Source of the DNA: Lachnospiraceae bacterium
GTDB taxonomy: Bacteria; Bacillota_A; Clostridia; Lachnospirales; Lachnospiraceae
Assembly (NCBI GenBank): GCA_009774655.1
Contig: VSOD01000127.1
Coordinates: forward strand, 1 to 9,726
Direction: 5' to 3'
Length of the DNA: 9,726 bases
Made by a program: the position numbers and the translations under genes. Below, in pieces: positions 1 through 5,617 of this stretch. Numbering within the stretch: the first letter of the stretch is position 1; each line of letters begins with the position of its first letter. Under the pieces are notes generated by a model. The model did not search any database. It worked only from the letters and a program-made list of their open reading frames with translations, and had not been told where the DNA came from.

Positions 1-1
1 G

Positions 2-346
2 GTGGGCTACACCAGCGGCACGAAGAATTTCTTTAAGTATCCGGAGCTGGCGGATCACGAACGGGCCAGCGAGCTGATTACCACCTTCGAGGAGAAGCAG
101 CTTTTGAGCGAACTGGTGCAGGATAATCTGGCGGACGAGAACAATACCGGCATACAGGTTTATATCGGTAATGAGACACCGGTACAGGGGATGCGGGACT
201 GCAGCATCGTGACTGCGACTTATGAGCTGGATGCGGGTATGAAGGGTACCATCGGTATCATCGGGCCCAGGCGGATGGATTATGAGAAGGTGGTCAAGAA
301 CCTGAAGCTGTTAAAAAGTCAGCTGGACGATCTGTACAGGAAATGA
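2..346 (+). CDS. hrcA: Heat-inducible transcription repressor HrcA (3' end only)
   Basis: This is the C-terminal third of HrcA, the repressor that binds CIRCE operators and controls class I heat-shock genes; its folding depends on GroEL in characterised species. About 114 residues are visible of a protein usually near 340-350. The coding frame is open at the left edge, so the GTG at position 2 is an internal codon and the real start and the winged-helix DNA-binding domain lie upstream. The recognisable part is the family's C-terminal signature, GTIGIIGPRRMDYEKVV, close to the end. The gene stops with TGA and is followed by about 90 nt before grpE. Being first in an hrcA-grpE-dnaK-dnaJ run is the classic Firmicutes arrangement and supports the call. 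The family is autoregulated through CIRCE, but that site is not in this window. Confidence 0.95.
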   Translation: MGYTSGTKNFFKYPELADHERASELITTFEEKQLLSELVQDNLADENNTGIQVYIGNETPVQGMRDCSIVTATYELDAGMKGTIGIIGPRRMDYEKVVKNLKLLKSQLDDLYRK

Positions 347-437
347 CAGAGAATCAGCAATACGGTCATGGCGAAAGCGAAATTTCTAATGTCGTTAACG
401 ATAGAATAACAGAGATGGAAAGAAAGGAATGAGAGGC

Positions 438-1082
438 GTGGCAGAAGAAAAAGATATCCTGAGGGAAGAAGATCTGACCAATGAAAATACTCCGGAGACA
501 GAGGAAGAGACGAAGGAGACCGGGGAGGCGGCTGCGGACAATGTGACTGCAGAGGAACCGGATACAGAGGAGAAGGCCACAGAGGAGCCTTCCAAAGAGA
601 GCAGAAAAGAGAAGAAGAAAAGGGAGAAGGCCGATAAGAAACAGGACGCCCTGAGAGAGAAGATCGAGGAGCTGGAAGACAGAGTGAAACGCCAGATGGC
701 GGAATTCGATAACTTCCGCAAGCGGTCTGAGAAGGAGAAGACGATGATGTTCGAGACCGGTGCAAGGAGTGTGATCGAGAAGATCCTGCCGGTGGTAGAT
801 AACTTCGAGAGAGGGCTGGCTTCGGTGCCGGAAGAGCAGAAGGCAGACGGCTTCGCACAGGGCATGGAGATGATCTATAAGCAGCTGATGACGGAGCTGG
901 AGAAGATGGAAGTGAAGCCGATTCCCGCTGTGGGAGAAGAGTTCAATCCGGATTTCCACAATGCGGTGATGCAGGTGGAGAGCGAGGAGTACGAATCGGG
1001 CGTGATCGCACAGGAGCTGCAGAAAGGATATACCTACAGGGACGGCGTGGTGCGGCACAGCATGGTGGCGGTAGTCAATTAG
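438..1082 (+). CDS. grpE: Nucleotide exchange factor GrpE
   Basis: GrpE is the cytoplasmic co-chaperone that drives ADP release from DnaK. The protein has a highly acidic, Glu/Lys-rich low-complexity N-terminus (about residues 1-65), a long coiled-coil helix with the family motif AEFDNFRKRSEKEK (about 88-101), then the LPVVDNFERGL segment (117-127) and the C-terminal beta domain ending in NPDFHNAVMQVE...GVIAQELQKGYTYRDGVVRHSMVAV. The total of 214 residues is normal. Start choice: a GTG at 438 is preferred because AAGGA (424-428) lies 9 nt upstream. The in-frame ATG at 429 would add three residues but abuts the AAGGA, leaving no usable spacing. The N-terminus then reads MAEEKD. The gene sits between hrcA and dnaK as expected, with a fairly long 178-nt gap before dnaK. 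Confidence 0.96.
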   Translation: MAEEKDILREEDLTNENTPETEEETKETGEAAADNVTAEEPDTEEKATEEPSKESRKEKKKREKADKKQDALREKIEELEDRVKRQMAEFDNFRKRSEKEKTMMFETGARSVIEKILPVVDNFERGLASVPEEQKADGFAQGMEMIYKQLMTELEKMEVKPIPAVGEEFNPDFHNAVMQVESEEYESGVIAQELQKGYTYRDGVVRHSMVAVVN

Positions 1083-1260
1083 TACGCCGTACCGGAAGCA
1101 ATCTGCCGGGAAGAAGCGCGGAAGCATGAGCTGACCGACAGAACATATCGGATAGTCTGTGAAAAGAAGCCGGATTGAAAGAAGCGGTTACTCTTTTCAG
1201 ATGATCATAGATAATCAATGTAAAAGTAAGGAAAGGCATCTTTAATAGGAGGAAGAAATT
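1083..1260 (+). other. grpE-dnaK intergenic gap, no gene
   Basis: This 178-nt gap is longer than the other joints inside the operon. No open reading frame with a ribosome binding site was seen. A short inverted repeat, TGAAAAG (1160-1166) with CTTTTCA (1193-1199), has a loop of 26 nt and no T-run, so it is not a convincing terminator. The AT-rich stretch around 1200-1220 contains GATAAT (1210-1215), but no good -35 sits at the right distance. No CIRCE inverted repeat (TTAGCACTC/GAGTGCTAA) is present. The gap may act as a long leader or an mRNA processing segment, but nothing in the sequence proves that. Confidence 0.4.
1247..1255 (+). promoter_or_regulatory. Strong ribosome binding site of dnaK
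   Basis: AGGAGGAAG lies 5-7 nt before the dnaK ATG. It is a near-perfect complement to the 16S rRNA 3' end and fits the high expression expected of DnaK. Confidence 0.85.
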
Positions 1261-3132
1261 ATGAGTAAAATTATCGGAATTGACTTGGGAACAACCAACA
1301 GCTGTGTAGCGGTTATGGAAGGCGGTAAGCCGGCAGTCATCGCCAACACAGAAGGAGCAAGGACGACACCGTCCGTAGTGGCTTTCACAAAGACAGGCGA
1401 GAGACTTGTAGGTGAGCCGGCGAAGCGTCAGGCGGTTACCAATGCCGACAAGACCATCGCATCCATCAAGAGAGATATGGGTACAGACAGAGGCCGTACC
1501 ATCGACGATAAGAAATATTCTCCGCAGCAGATCTCTGCTATGATCCTGCAGAAACTGAAAGCGGACGCCGAGAACTATCTGGGTGAGAAGGTGACGGAAG
1601 CTGTCATCACCGTTCCGGCCTACTTCAACGATGCGCAGAGACAGGCAACCAAGGACGCCGGCAAGATCGCGGGTCTGGAAGTAAAGCGTATCATCAACGA
1701 GCCTACGGCAGCAGCGCTTGCATACGGCCTTGACAATGAGAAAGAGCAGAAGATCATGGTATACGACCTGGGCGGCGGTACTTTTGATGTATCCATCATC
1801 GAGATCGGCGACGGCGTGATCGAAGTGCTCTCCACCAACGGCGATACCCGTCTGGGCGGAGACGATTTCGACCAGAAGGTGATCGACTGGATGTTATCCG
1901 AGTTCAAGGCACAGGAAGGCGTGGATCTGTCAAATGACAAGATGGCGCTGCAGAGACTGAAGGAAGCGGCTGAGAAGGCGAAGAAGGAGCTTTCTTCCGC
2001 GACAACGACCAATATCAACCTGCCCTTCATCACAGCGACGGCTGAGGGTCCGAAGCACTTTGACATGAACCTCACAAGGGCGAAATTTGACGAATTGACA
2101 CATGATCTGGTAGAAAAGACAGCCATTCCGGTACAGAACGCAATGAAGGATGCGGGCCTGACCAATTCCGATATCGGCCAGGTACTGCTGGTAGGCGGTT
2201 CCACACGTATTCCGGCGGTACAGGAGAAGGTAAGAATGCTGACAGGCAAAGAGCCCAGCAAATCCCTGAACCCTGACGAGTGCGTGGCGCTGGGCGCTTC
2301 CATCCAGGGCGGTAAGCTGGCAGGCGACGCGGGTGCAGGCGAGATCCTGCTTCTGGACGTAACGCCGTTGTCCCTGTCTATCGAGACCATGGGCGGCGTA
2401 GCTACCAGACTGATCGAGAGAAATACAACCATCCCTACCAAGAAGAGCCAGATCTTCTCCACGGCGGCAGACAACCAGACAGCGGTTGACATCAATGTGG
2501 TACAGGGTGAGAGACAGTTTGCGAAGGACAACAAGTCCCTCGGCCAGTTCAGACTGGACGGTATCCCGCCGGCAATGCGCGGTGTGCCGCAGATCGAGGT
2601 TACTTTCGACATTGATGCCAACGGTATCGTGAACGTATCCGCCAAAGATCTGGGAACAGGCAAAGAGCAGCATATCACGATCACGGCAGGCTCCAACATG
2701 TCCGACGATGAAATCGATAAGGCTGTCAAGGAAGCAGCTGAGTATGAGGCACAGGATAAGAAGCGGAAAGAGGCCATCGACACAAGGAACGAAGCAGATT
2801 CCTTCGTCTTCCAGACAGAGAAGGCTCTGGGTGAAGTAGGCGATAAGATCGACGCTTCCGATAAGACAAACGTAGAGGCAGATCTGCAGGCAGTCAAGGA
2901 TATCCTGGAGAAGACCAAAGATCAGGAGATGAACGACAGCCAGATCGACGAATTGAAAGCGGCAAAAGAGAAACTGACAAATTCCGCACAGGCGCTGTTC
3001 ACGAAGATGTACGAGAACATGCAGCAGGCGCAGGGCGGCCCGGATATGAGCAACATGGGCGGCGCGGCTGACGCAGGCGCACAGGGCGGTGCAGCAGATG
3101 ATGTGGTAGACGGAGATTACAGAGAGGTCTAG
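1261..3132 (+). CDS. dnaK: Molecular chaperone DnaK (Hsp70)
   Basis: DnaK is the ATP-dependent Hsp70 chaperone of the cytoplasm, working with DnaJ and GrpE on nascent and stress-unfolded proteins. Hsp70 signatures are intact: IGIDLGTTNSC at the N-terminus (phosphate 1 loop), AVITVPAYFNDAQRQATKDAG and NEPTAAALAYGLD in the nucleotide-binding domain, VYDLGGGTFDVSI (phosphate 2), and LLVGGSTRIPAVQ (adenosine site). The interdomain linker LLLDVTPLSLSIE begins near residue 362, the substrate-binding beta domain follows, and the helical lid covers roughly residues 480-590. The tail is Gly/Ala/Met-rich and ends in the conserved acidic DDVVDGDYREV. At 623 residues it has the shorter nucleotide-binding domain typical of Gram-positive DnaK. 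The ATG start is fixed by the AGGAGG just upstream. dnaJ begins 4 nt after the TAG stop, so the two are co-translated from one message. Confidence 0.99.
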   Translation: MSKIIGIDLGTTNSCVAVMEGGKPAVIANTEGARTTPSVVAFTKTGERLVGEPAKRQAVTNADKTIASIKRDMGTDRGRTIDDKKYSPQQISAMILQKLKADAENYLGEKVTEAVITVPAYFNDAQRQATKDAGKIAGLEVKRIINEPTAAALAYGLDNEKEQKIMVYDLGGGTFDVSIIEIGDGVIEVLSTNGDTRLGGDDFDQKVIDWMLSEFKAQEGVDLSNDKMALQRLKEAAEKAKKELSSATTTNINLPFITATAEGPKHFDMNLTRAKFDELTHDLVEKTAIPVQNAMKDAGLTNSDIGQVLLVGGSTRIPAVQEKVRMLTGKEPSKSLNPDECVALGASIQGGKLAGDAGAGEILLLDVTPLSLSIETMGGVATRLIERNTTIPTKKSQIFSTAADNQTAVDINVVQGERQFAKDNKSLGQFRLDGIPPAMRGVPQIEVTFDIDANGIVNVSAKDLGTGKEQHITITAGSNMSDDEIDKAVKEAAEYEAQDKKRKEAIDTRNEADSFVFQTEKALGEVGDKIDASDKTNVEADLQAVKDILEKTKDQEMNDSQIDELKAAKEKLTNSAQALFTKMYENMQQAQGGPDMSNMGGAADAGAQGGAADDVVDGDYREV

Positions 3133-3136
3133 TCTT

Positions 3137-4315
3137 ATGGCAGAACAGAAACGAGATTACTATGAGGTGCTCGGCATAGAGAAGAATGCCGACGACGCAG
3201 CGATCAAAAAAGCATACAGAGTTCTGGCTAAGAAATATCATCCGGATATGAATCCCGGCGATGTGGAGGCTGAGAAGAAATTTAAAGAGGCCTCCGAAGC
3301 TTATGCGGTCTTGAGTGACCCTGAGAAGAGACGGCAGTATGACCAATATGGTCATGCTGCTTTCGATGGTGCAGGCGGGCCCGGAGGCTTCGGTGGTTTT
3401 GACTTCAATAGCGCAGACTTTTCGGATATTTTCGGTGATATTTTCGGCGATATCTTCGGCGGCGGACGCCGCGGCGGCAGGAGCAACGGTTCCATGAAGG
3501 GGGCGAATATCCGTTCCAGCGTGCGGATCACCTTTGAAGAGGCGGTATTCGGCGTGGAGAAGGAGATTGAGCTGACGCTGAAAGATGAGTGTACGGCCTG
3601 CCACGGAACCGGTGCGAAGGCGGGAACCAGCCCGGAGACCTGTTCCAAGTGCGGCGGCAAGGGCCAGGTGGTATTTACCCAGCAGTCCTTCTTCGGTACA
3701 GTCAGGAACGTGCAGACCTGTCCCGATTGTCACGGAACCGGTAAAGTCATTAAGGATAAGTGTCCGGATTGCCGCGGCACGGGTTATATCGCCAACAGGA
3801 AGAAGATTCAGGTGTCTATTCCTGCCGGAATCGACAACGGACAGTGCGTCCGCATCCGCGACAAAGGAGAGCCGGGAACAAACGGCGGCCCGCGGGGAGA
3901 TTTGCTGGTAGAAGTAGTGGTGGGCAGACATCCCATCTTCCAGCGGCAGGATGAGAACATATACTCTACCGTGCCCATGTCCTTTGCCATCGCCGCGCTT
4001 GGCGGTGAGATCGTCATTGATACGGTAGACGGCAAGGTGATTTACGACGTGAAGGCGGGAACCCAGACCGACACGAAGGTGCGCCTGAAAGGCAAGGGTG
4101 TTCCTTCCCTGCGCAACAGGGATATCCGGGGCGACCACTATGTAACGCTGGTGGTACAGGTGCCGGATAAATTGTCCCATGAGGCGAAGGACCTTTTGAA
4201 GAAATTCGACGAAGAGACAGGGGATTCCCTCAATGCGGCGAAGAACGTTACTTCTAAGAGAGCCGAGGAGGCGCCAACAGGTAAGGGCAGAGGTAAGAAG
4301 AAACTCTGGAAGTAA
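3137..4315 (+). CDS. dnaJ: Chaperone protein DnaJ (Hsp40, type I)
   Basis: DnaJ delivers unfolded clients to DnaK and stimulates its ATPase. The 392 residues show the full type I layout. A J domain occupies about 1-70 with the essential HPD at 35-37. A Gly/Phe-rich linker follows at about 74-115. A zinc-binding region has four CxxCxGxG repeats: CTACHGTG (Cys 152/155), CSKCGGKG (169/172), CPDCHGTG (195/198) and CPDCRGTG (209/212). The C-terminal client-binding and dimerisation domains come next. All eight zinc-ligand cysteines are present. The linker contains a threefold DIFG repeat that is also a 12-bp DNA repeat (3425-3460). GAGAGG at 3122-3127, inside the end of dnaK, gives a 9-nt spacing to the ATG, indicating translational coupling. 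It is the last gene of the operon before a strong terminator. Confidence 0.98.
   Translation: MAEQKRDYYEVLGIEKNADDAAIKKAYRVLAKKYHPDMNPGDVEAEKKFKEASEAYAVLSDPEKRRQYDQYGHAAFDGAGGPGGFGGFDFNSADFSDIFGDIFGDIFGGGRRGGRSNGSMKGANIRSSVRITFEEAVFGVEKEIELTLKDECTACHGTGAKAGTSPETCSKCGGKGQVVFTQQSFFGTVRNVQTCPDCHGTGKVIKDKCPDCRGTGYIANRKKIQVSIPAGIDNGQCVRIRDKGEPGTNGGPRGDLLVEVVVGRHPIFQRQDENIYSTVPMSFAIAALGGEIVIDTVDGKVIYDVKAGTQTDTKVRLKGKGVPSLRNRDIRGDHYVTLVVQVPDKLSHEAKDLLKKFDEETGDSLNAAKNVTSKRAEEAPTGKGRGKKKLWK
3425..3460 (+). repeat. Three tandem 12-bp repeats in the dnaJ G/F linker
   Basis: Three consecutive units (3425-3436, 3437-3448, 3449-3460), each GATATTTTCGGT or a one- or two-base variant, encode Asp-Ile-Phe-Gly three times. 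The variation is at third codon positions only. DIF motifs are common in DnaJ linkers, so this is a small in-frame expansion within a flexible region. Confidence 0.85.
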
Positions 4316-4367
4316 AGGATGCATGGTGTATAAGCAGTATAAAAGGAATAAAAAACGCAGAAAAGAT

Positions 4368-4404
4368 AAAACGCACATTCCCAATCACGGGAGGTGCGTT
4401 TTTT
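4368..4404 (+). terminator. Rho-independent terminator after dnaJ, probably bidirectional
   Basis: The left arm AAAACGCAC (4368-4376) followed by CCC (4380-4382) pairs with GGGAGGTGCGTTTT, ending in six T residues (4399-4404). The loop is short, around AATCA. The stem starts about 50 nt past the dnaJ stop, as expected for the end of the operon. Read on the opposite strand, the stem is followed by TTTTATCTTTT, and the convergent regulator gene stops just 11 nt away, so the hairpin can end both transcripts. Confidence 0.88.
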
Positions 4405-4414
4405 GTCTGTAAAA

Positions 4415-4645
4415 TTATTCGTGAAAATCAAGTAACTTTCTGGCGGGCACCTCAAGCACATCTGCAATATCCAGTAAAGCGTCCATGGAAATTGCAGTGG
4501 GCATATTGGGGGCTTCTATATTGCTGATGTGAGTGCGACTCAAACTGACTCTCTCTGCCAGGGTGAGTTGACTGATACCTCTCAGCTTTCGGTAATAGGC
4601 GATATTCAAGCCGATCATTTTATATTTTTCTTCCCGAGTGAACAT
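4415..4645 (-). CDS. Small Xre-family helix-turn-helix regulator
   Basis: This is a 76-residue, single-domain DNA-binding protein of the Xre/Cro type (HTH_3). The pattern IGLNIAYYRKLRGISQLTLAE (from about residue 11) forms helix 1 and the start of the HTH. It is followed by SLSRTHISNIE (34-44, recognition helix) and ALLDIADVLEVPARKLLDF (56-74), which closes the five-helix fold. There is no sensor or metal-binding extension, so it would act as a simple dimeric repressor or activator. Start choice: a GTG at 4654 would add three residues, but GAGGTG (4652-4657 on the minus strand) sits 6 nt before the ATG at 4645 and is a textbook ribosome binding site, so the ATG is preferred. It is divergent from the secreted-protein gene at 4809. 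The palindrome between them, lying on that gene's promoter, makes local regulation likely. The true target is not proven. Confidence 0.9.
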   Translation of the reverse strand: MFTREEKYKMIGLNIAYYRKLRGISQLTLAERVSLSRTHISNIEAPNMPTAISMDALLDIADVLEVPARKLLDFHE

Positions 4646-4690
4646 TTCAGACACCTCTTTACGGATATTGATATCCTACTCATGATAGCA

Positions 4691-4714
4691 ATAAACAAAT
4701 TTGATATAAACAAA
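4691..4714. repeat. Direct repeat ATAAACAAA in the divergent intergenic region
   Basis: ATAAACAAA occurs at 4691-4699 and again at 4706-4714. The second copy runs into CAAACT (4711-4716), which recurs at 4732-4737 inside the palindrome, exactly 21 bp away, or two helical turns. These could be accessory operator half-sites on the regulator side of the region, but the sequence is AT-rich and chance similarity is possible. Confidence 0.45.
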
Positions 4715-4728
4715 CTATAATATTGCAC

Positions 4729-4757
4729 TTGCAAACTAACAGTTTGCATGATATAGT
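4729..4757 (+). promoter_or_regulatory. Sigma-A-type promoter for the secreted-protein gene
   Basis: TTGCAA (4729-4734) and TATAGT (4752-4757) are separated by 17 bp. Each hexamer matches the sigma-70/sigma-A consensus at four or five of six positions. The implied start near 4764 leaves a leader of about 45 nt before the ATG at 4809. The -35 box and much of the spacer lie inside the palindrome at 4730-4748. Confidence 0.65.
4730..4748. promoter_or_regulatory. Perfect 8-3-8 palindrome, candidate Xre operator
   Basis: TGCAAACTAACAGTTTGCA is two perfect 8-bp arms around a 3-bp centre. Its size and symmetry suit a dimeric Xre/Cro-type protein, and one such regulator is encoded divergently 85 bp away. 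Because the site overlaps the -35 element and spacer of the rightward promoter, binding would be expected to block RNA polymerase. That function is inferred from position. Confidence 0.65.
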
Positions 4758-4792
4758 AATTAGCAGTGGGATATATAACTTTTACCAATTAA

Positions 4793-4799
4793 AAGGAGG
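4793..4799 (+). promoter_or_regulatory. Strong ribosome binding site of the secreted-protein gene
   Basis: AAGGAGG lies 9 nt before the ATG at 4809 and is fully complementary to the anti-Shine-Dalgarno sequence. It suggests abundant translation once the promoter is active. Confidence 0.8.
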
Positions 4800-4808
4800 A
4801 AACTTTCA

Positions 4809-5519
4809 ATGAAAATGAAAAAGGCATTTGCGGCCCTTTTGGCTGCAACAATGGTAGTGTCATCCGGTACGACGGCACTGGCGGCAGGGTCGGGAAGCGC
4901 GGCACCGGCAGCCAGTGGAAGCTCGTCAGGCACGGTTGCGGAGGAAGTTATTGCGCCGGCGGCAGGTACAAGCCAGTCGGATAACGGAGGATCCGGCAGC
5001 AGCGCGGCCGTTGAGGCAGTGAGAGCTGCCGTAAAGGCAGCAGGCGCAGCGGTCAATGTGGCAGGCTCCAGCGTTAAGACATCCATCGCGGGCGCATATG
5101 CGGCGAAGGGCGTTCAGGGCGTGGCCGTAGTTGACTCTCTGGAGAACGTGAAAGCAAGCCTTGGCTTAAAGAGCGGACAGACACCTTACATCATGGTCTT
5201 TGATACAAACGCGAAGAGAAGCCCCAAAGCAATGGCATGTGTAGATGCAGCGGCGGCAGCGCTGGGCGGCGAAGTGGCGGCAGTGCTGAATGTAGATCTT
5301 GGAGCGAAGGAAAAAGGCAGGTTCATCACCTTATCCAATGGCTCTGCAGCGATGGTAGTTGGTCTGCCGAAAGGTGTTGATACCACGAAGACTGTCAGTG
5401 TAGTCTGTGTACGCCCCGGCGGAACGACGACAATCCTGGAAGATAAGGATGCAAATCCGAACACGGTTACTTTTGATGTTGCAGCAGGTCTCGGAACCTA
5501 TGCGATCGTAATGAAATAA
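4809..5519 (+). CDS. Secreted alanine-rich protein of unknown function
   Basis: The 236-residue product begins with a classical Sec signal peptide: MKMKK, then a hydrophobic core AFAALLAATMVV, then a signal peptidase I site near ALA-AG (about residues 23-27). A low-complexity Gly/Ser/Ala linker covers roughly 27-68. An Ala/Val-rich, probably helical stretch spans about 66-105, and a more structured remainder (about 105-236) ends in TVTFDVAAGLGTYAIVMK. That ending, with threonine- and valine-rich strands before it, resembles the beta-sandwich endings of other clostridial surface proteins, but I do not recognise a named domain. There is no LPXTG motif, no lipobox cysteine and no C-terminal membrane helix, so it is probably released or loosely held at the surface. 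The promoter overlaps a palindrome and the ribosome binding site is strong, pointing to switchable, high expression. The divergent Xre regulator is the obvious candidate controller. Confidence 0.85.
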   Translation: MKMKKAFAALLAATMVVSSGTTALAAGSGSAAPAASGSSSGTVAEEVIAPAAGTSQSDNGGSGSSAAVEAVRAAVKAAGAAVNVAGSSVKTSIAGAYAAKGVQGVAVVDSLENVKASLGLKSGQTPYIMVFDTNAKRSPKAMACVDAAAAALGGEVAAVLNVDLGAKEKGRFITLSNGSAAMVVGLPKGVDTTKTVSVVCVRPGGTTTILEDKDANPNTVTFDVAAGLGTYAIVMK

Positions 5520-5535
5520 TTATGCCCACACTTAA

Positions 5536-5553
5536 TTGTCTTATTATAGACAA
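5536..5553. repeat. Short palindrome after the secreted-protein gene
   Basis: TTGTCTTATTATAGACAA consists of two perfect 6-bp arms around a 6-bp AT centre, 17 nt past the stop codon of the secreted-protein gene. It has no following T-run. It could be an operator, part of a compound hairpin with the larger stem that starts three bases later, or chance. Confidence 0.4.
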
Positions 5554-5556
5554 AGC

Positions 5557-5594
5557 ATATGAGAAAAATTATGGCGACATGATTTTTCTCATAT
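5557..5594. terminator. Long hairpin with GCGA tetraloop, possible terminator or RNA structure
   Basis: ATATGAGAAAAAT (5557-5569) pairs perfectly with ATTTTTCTCATAT (5582-5594). The stem continues inward through a U-G wobble (5570/5581) and ATG/CAT (5571-5573/5578-5580) to a GCGA loop (5574-5577), a stable GNRA tetraloop. With the flanking GC pairs across a one-base bulge it reaches 5555-5597. It lies 37 nt after the secreted-protein stop and 23 nt before the next ATG. The stem is AT-rich and the T-run lies inside the right arm rather than after it, so it is not a standard intrinsic terminator. It may terminate the upstream message, stabilise its 3' end, or limit read-through to the membrane protein. 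Confidence 0.55.
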
Positions 5595-5617
5595 TGCTTG
5601 TGTAATGGAGAGTGGGG

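Noticed and set aside
366..1127. 253-codon open frame on the minus strand opposite grpE
   Set aside because: It is the mirror of a clear grpE, rich in Leu/His/Arg from reversed Glu/Lys codons, with no family resemblance.
1083..1260. CIRCE operator or heat-shock promoter before dnaK
   Set aside because: No TTAGCACTC/GAGTGCTAA dyad is present and no well-spaced promoter was found. Control most likely comes from upstream of hrcA.
1620..2918. 432-codon open frame on the minus strand opposite dnaK
   Set aside because: Long antisense frames opposite dnaK are a known by-product of its codon use. The translation is Ser/Ala-rich with no recognisable domain, while dnaK itself is intact.
4331..4367. 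A-rich stretch after dnaJ as a small RNA or leader
   Set aside because: It is simply the A-rich flank of the terminator; no independent structure or promoter was seen.
2999..4384. 461-codon open frame on the minus strand opposite dnaJ
   Set aside because: It overlaps all of dnaJ and runs through the terminator. The protein looks like reversed coding sequence with no motif.
4760..5086. 108-codon Ala/Pro-rich minus-strand frame opposite the secreted-protein gene
   Set aside because: It arises from reversed Gly/Ala/Ser codons of the low-complexity linker and has no start signal.
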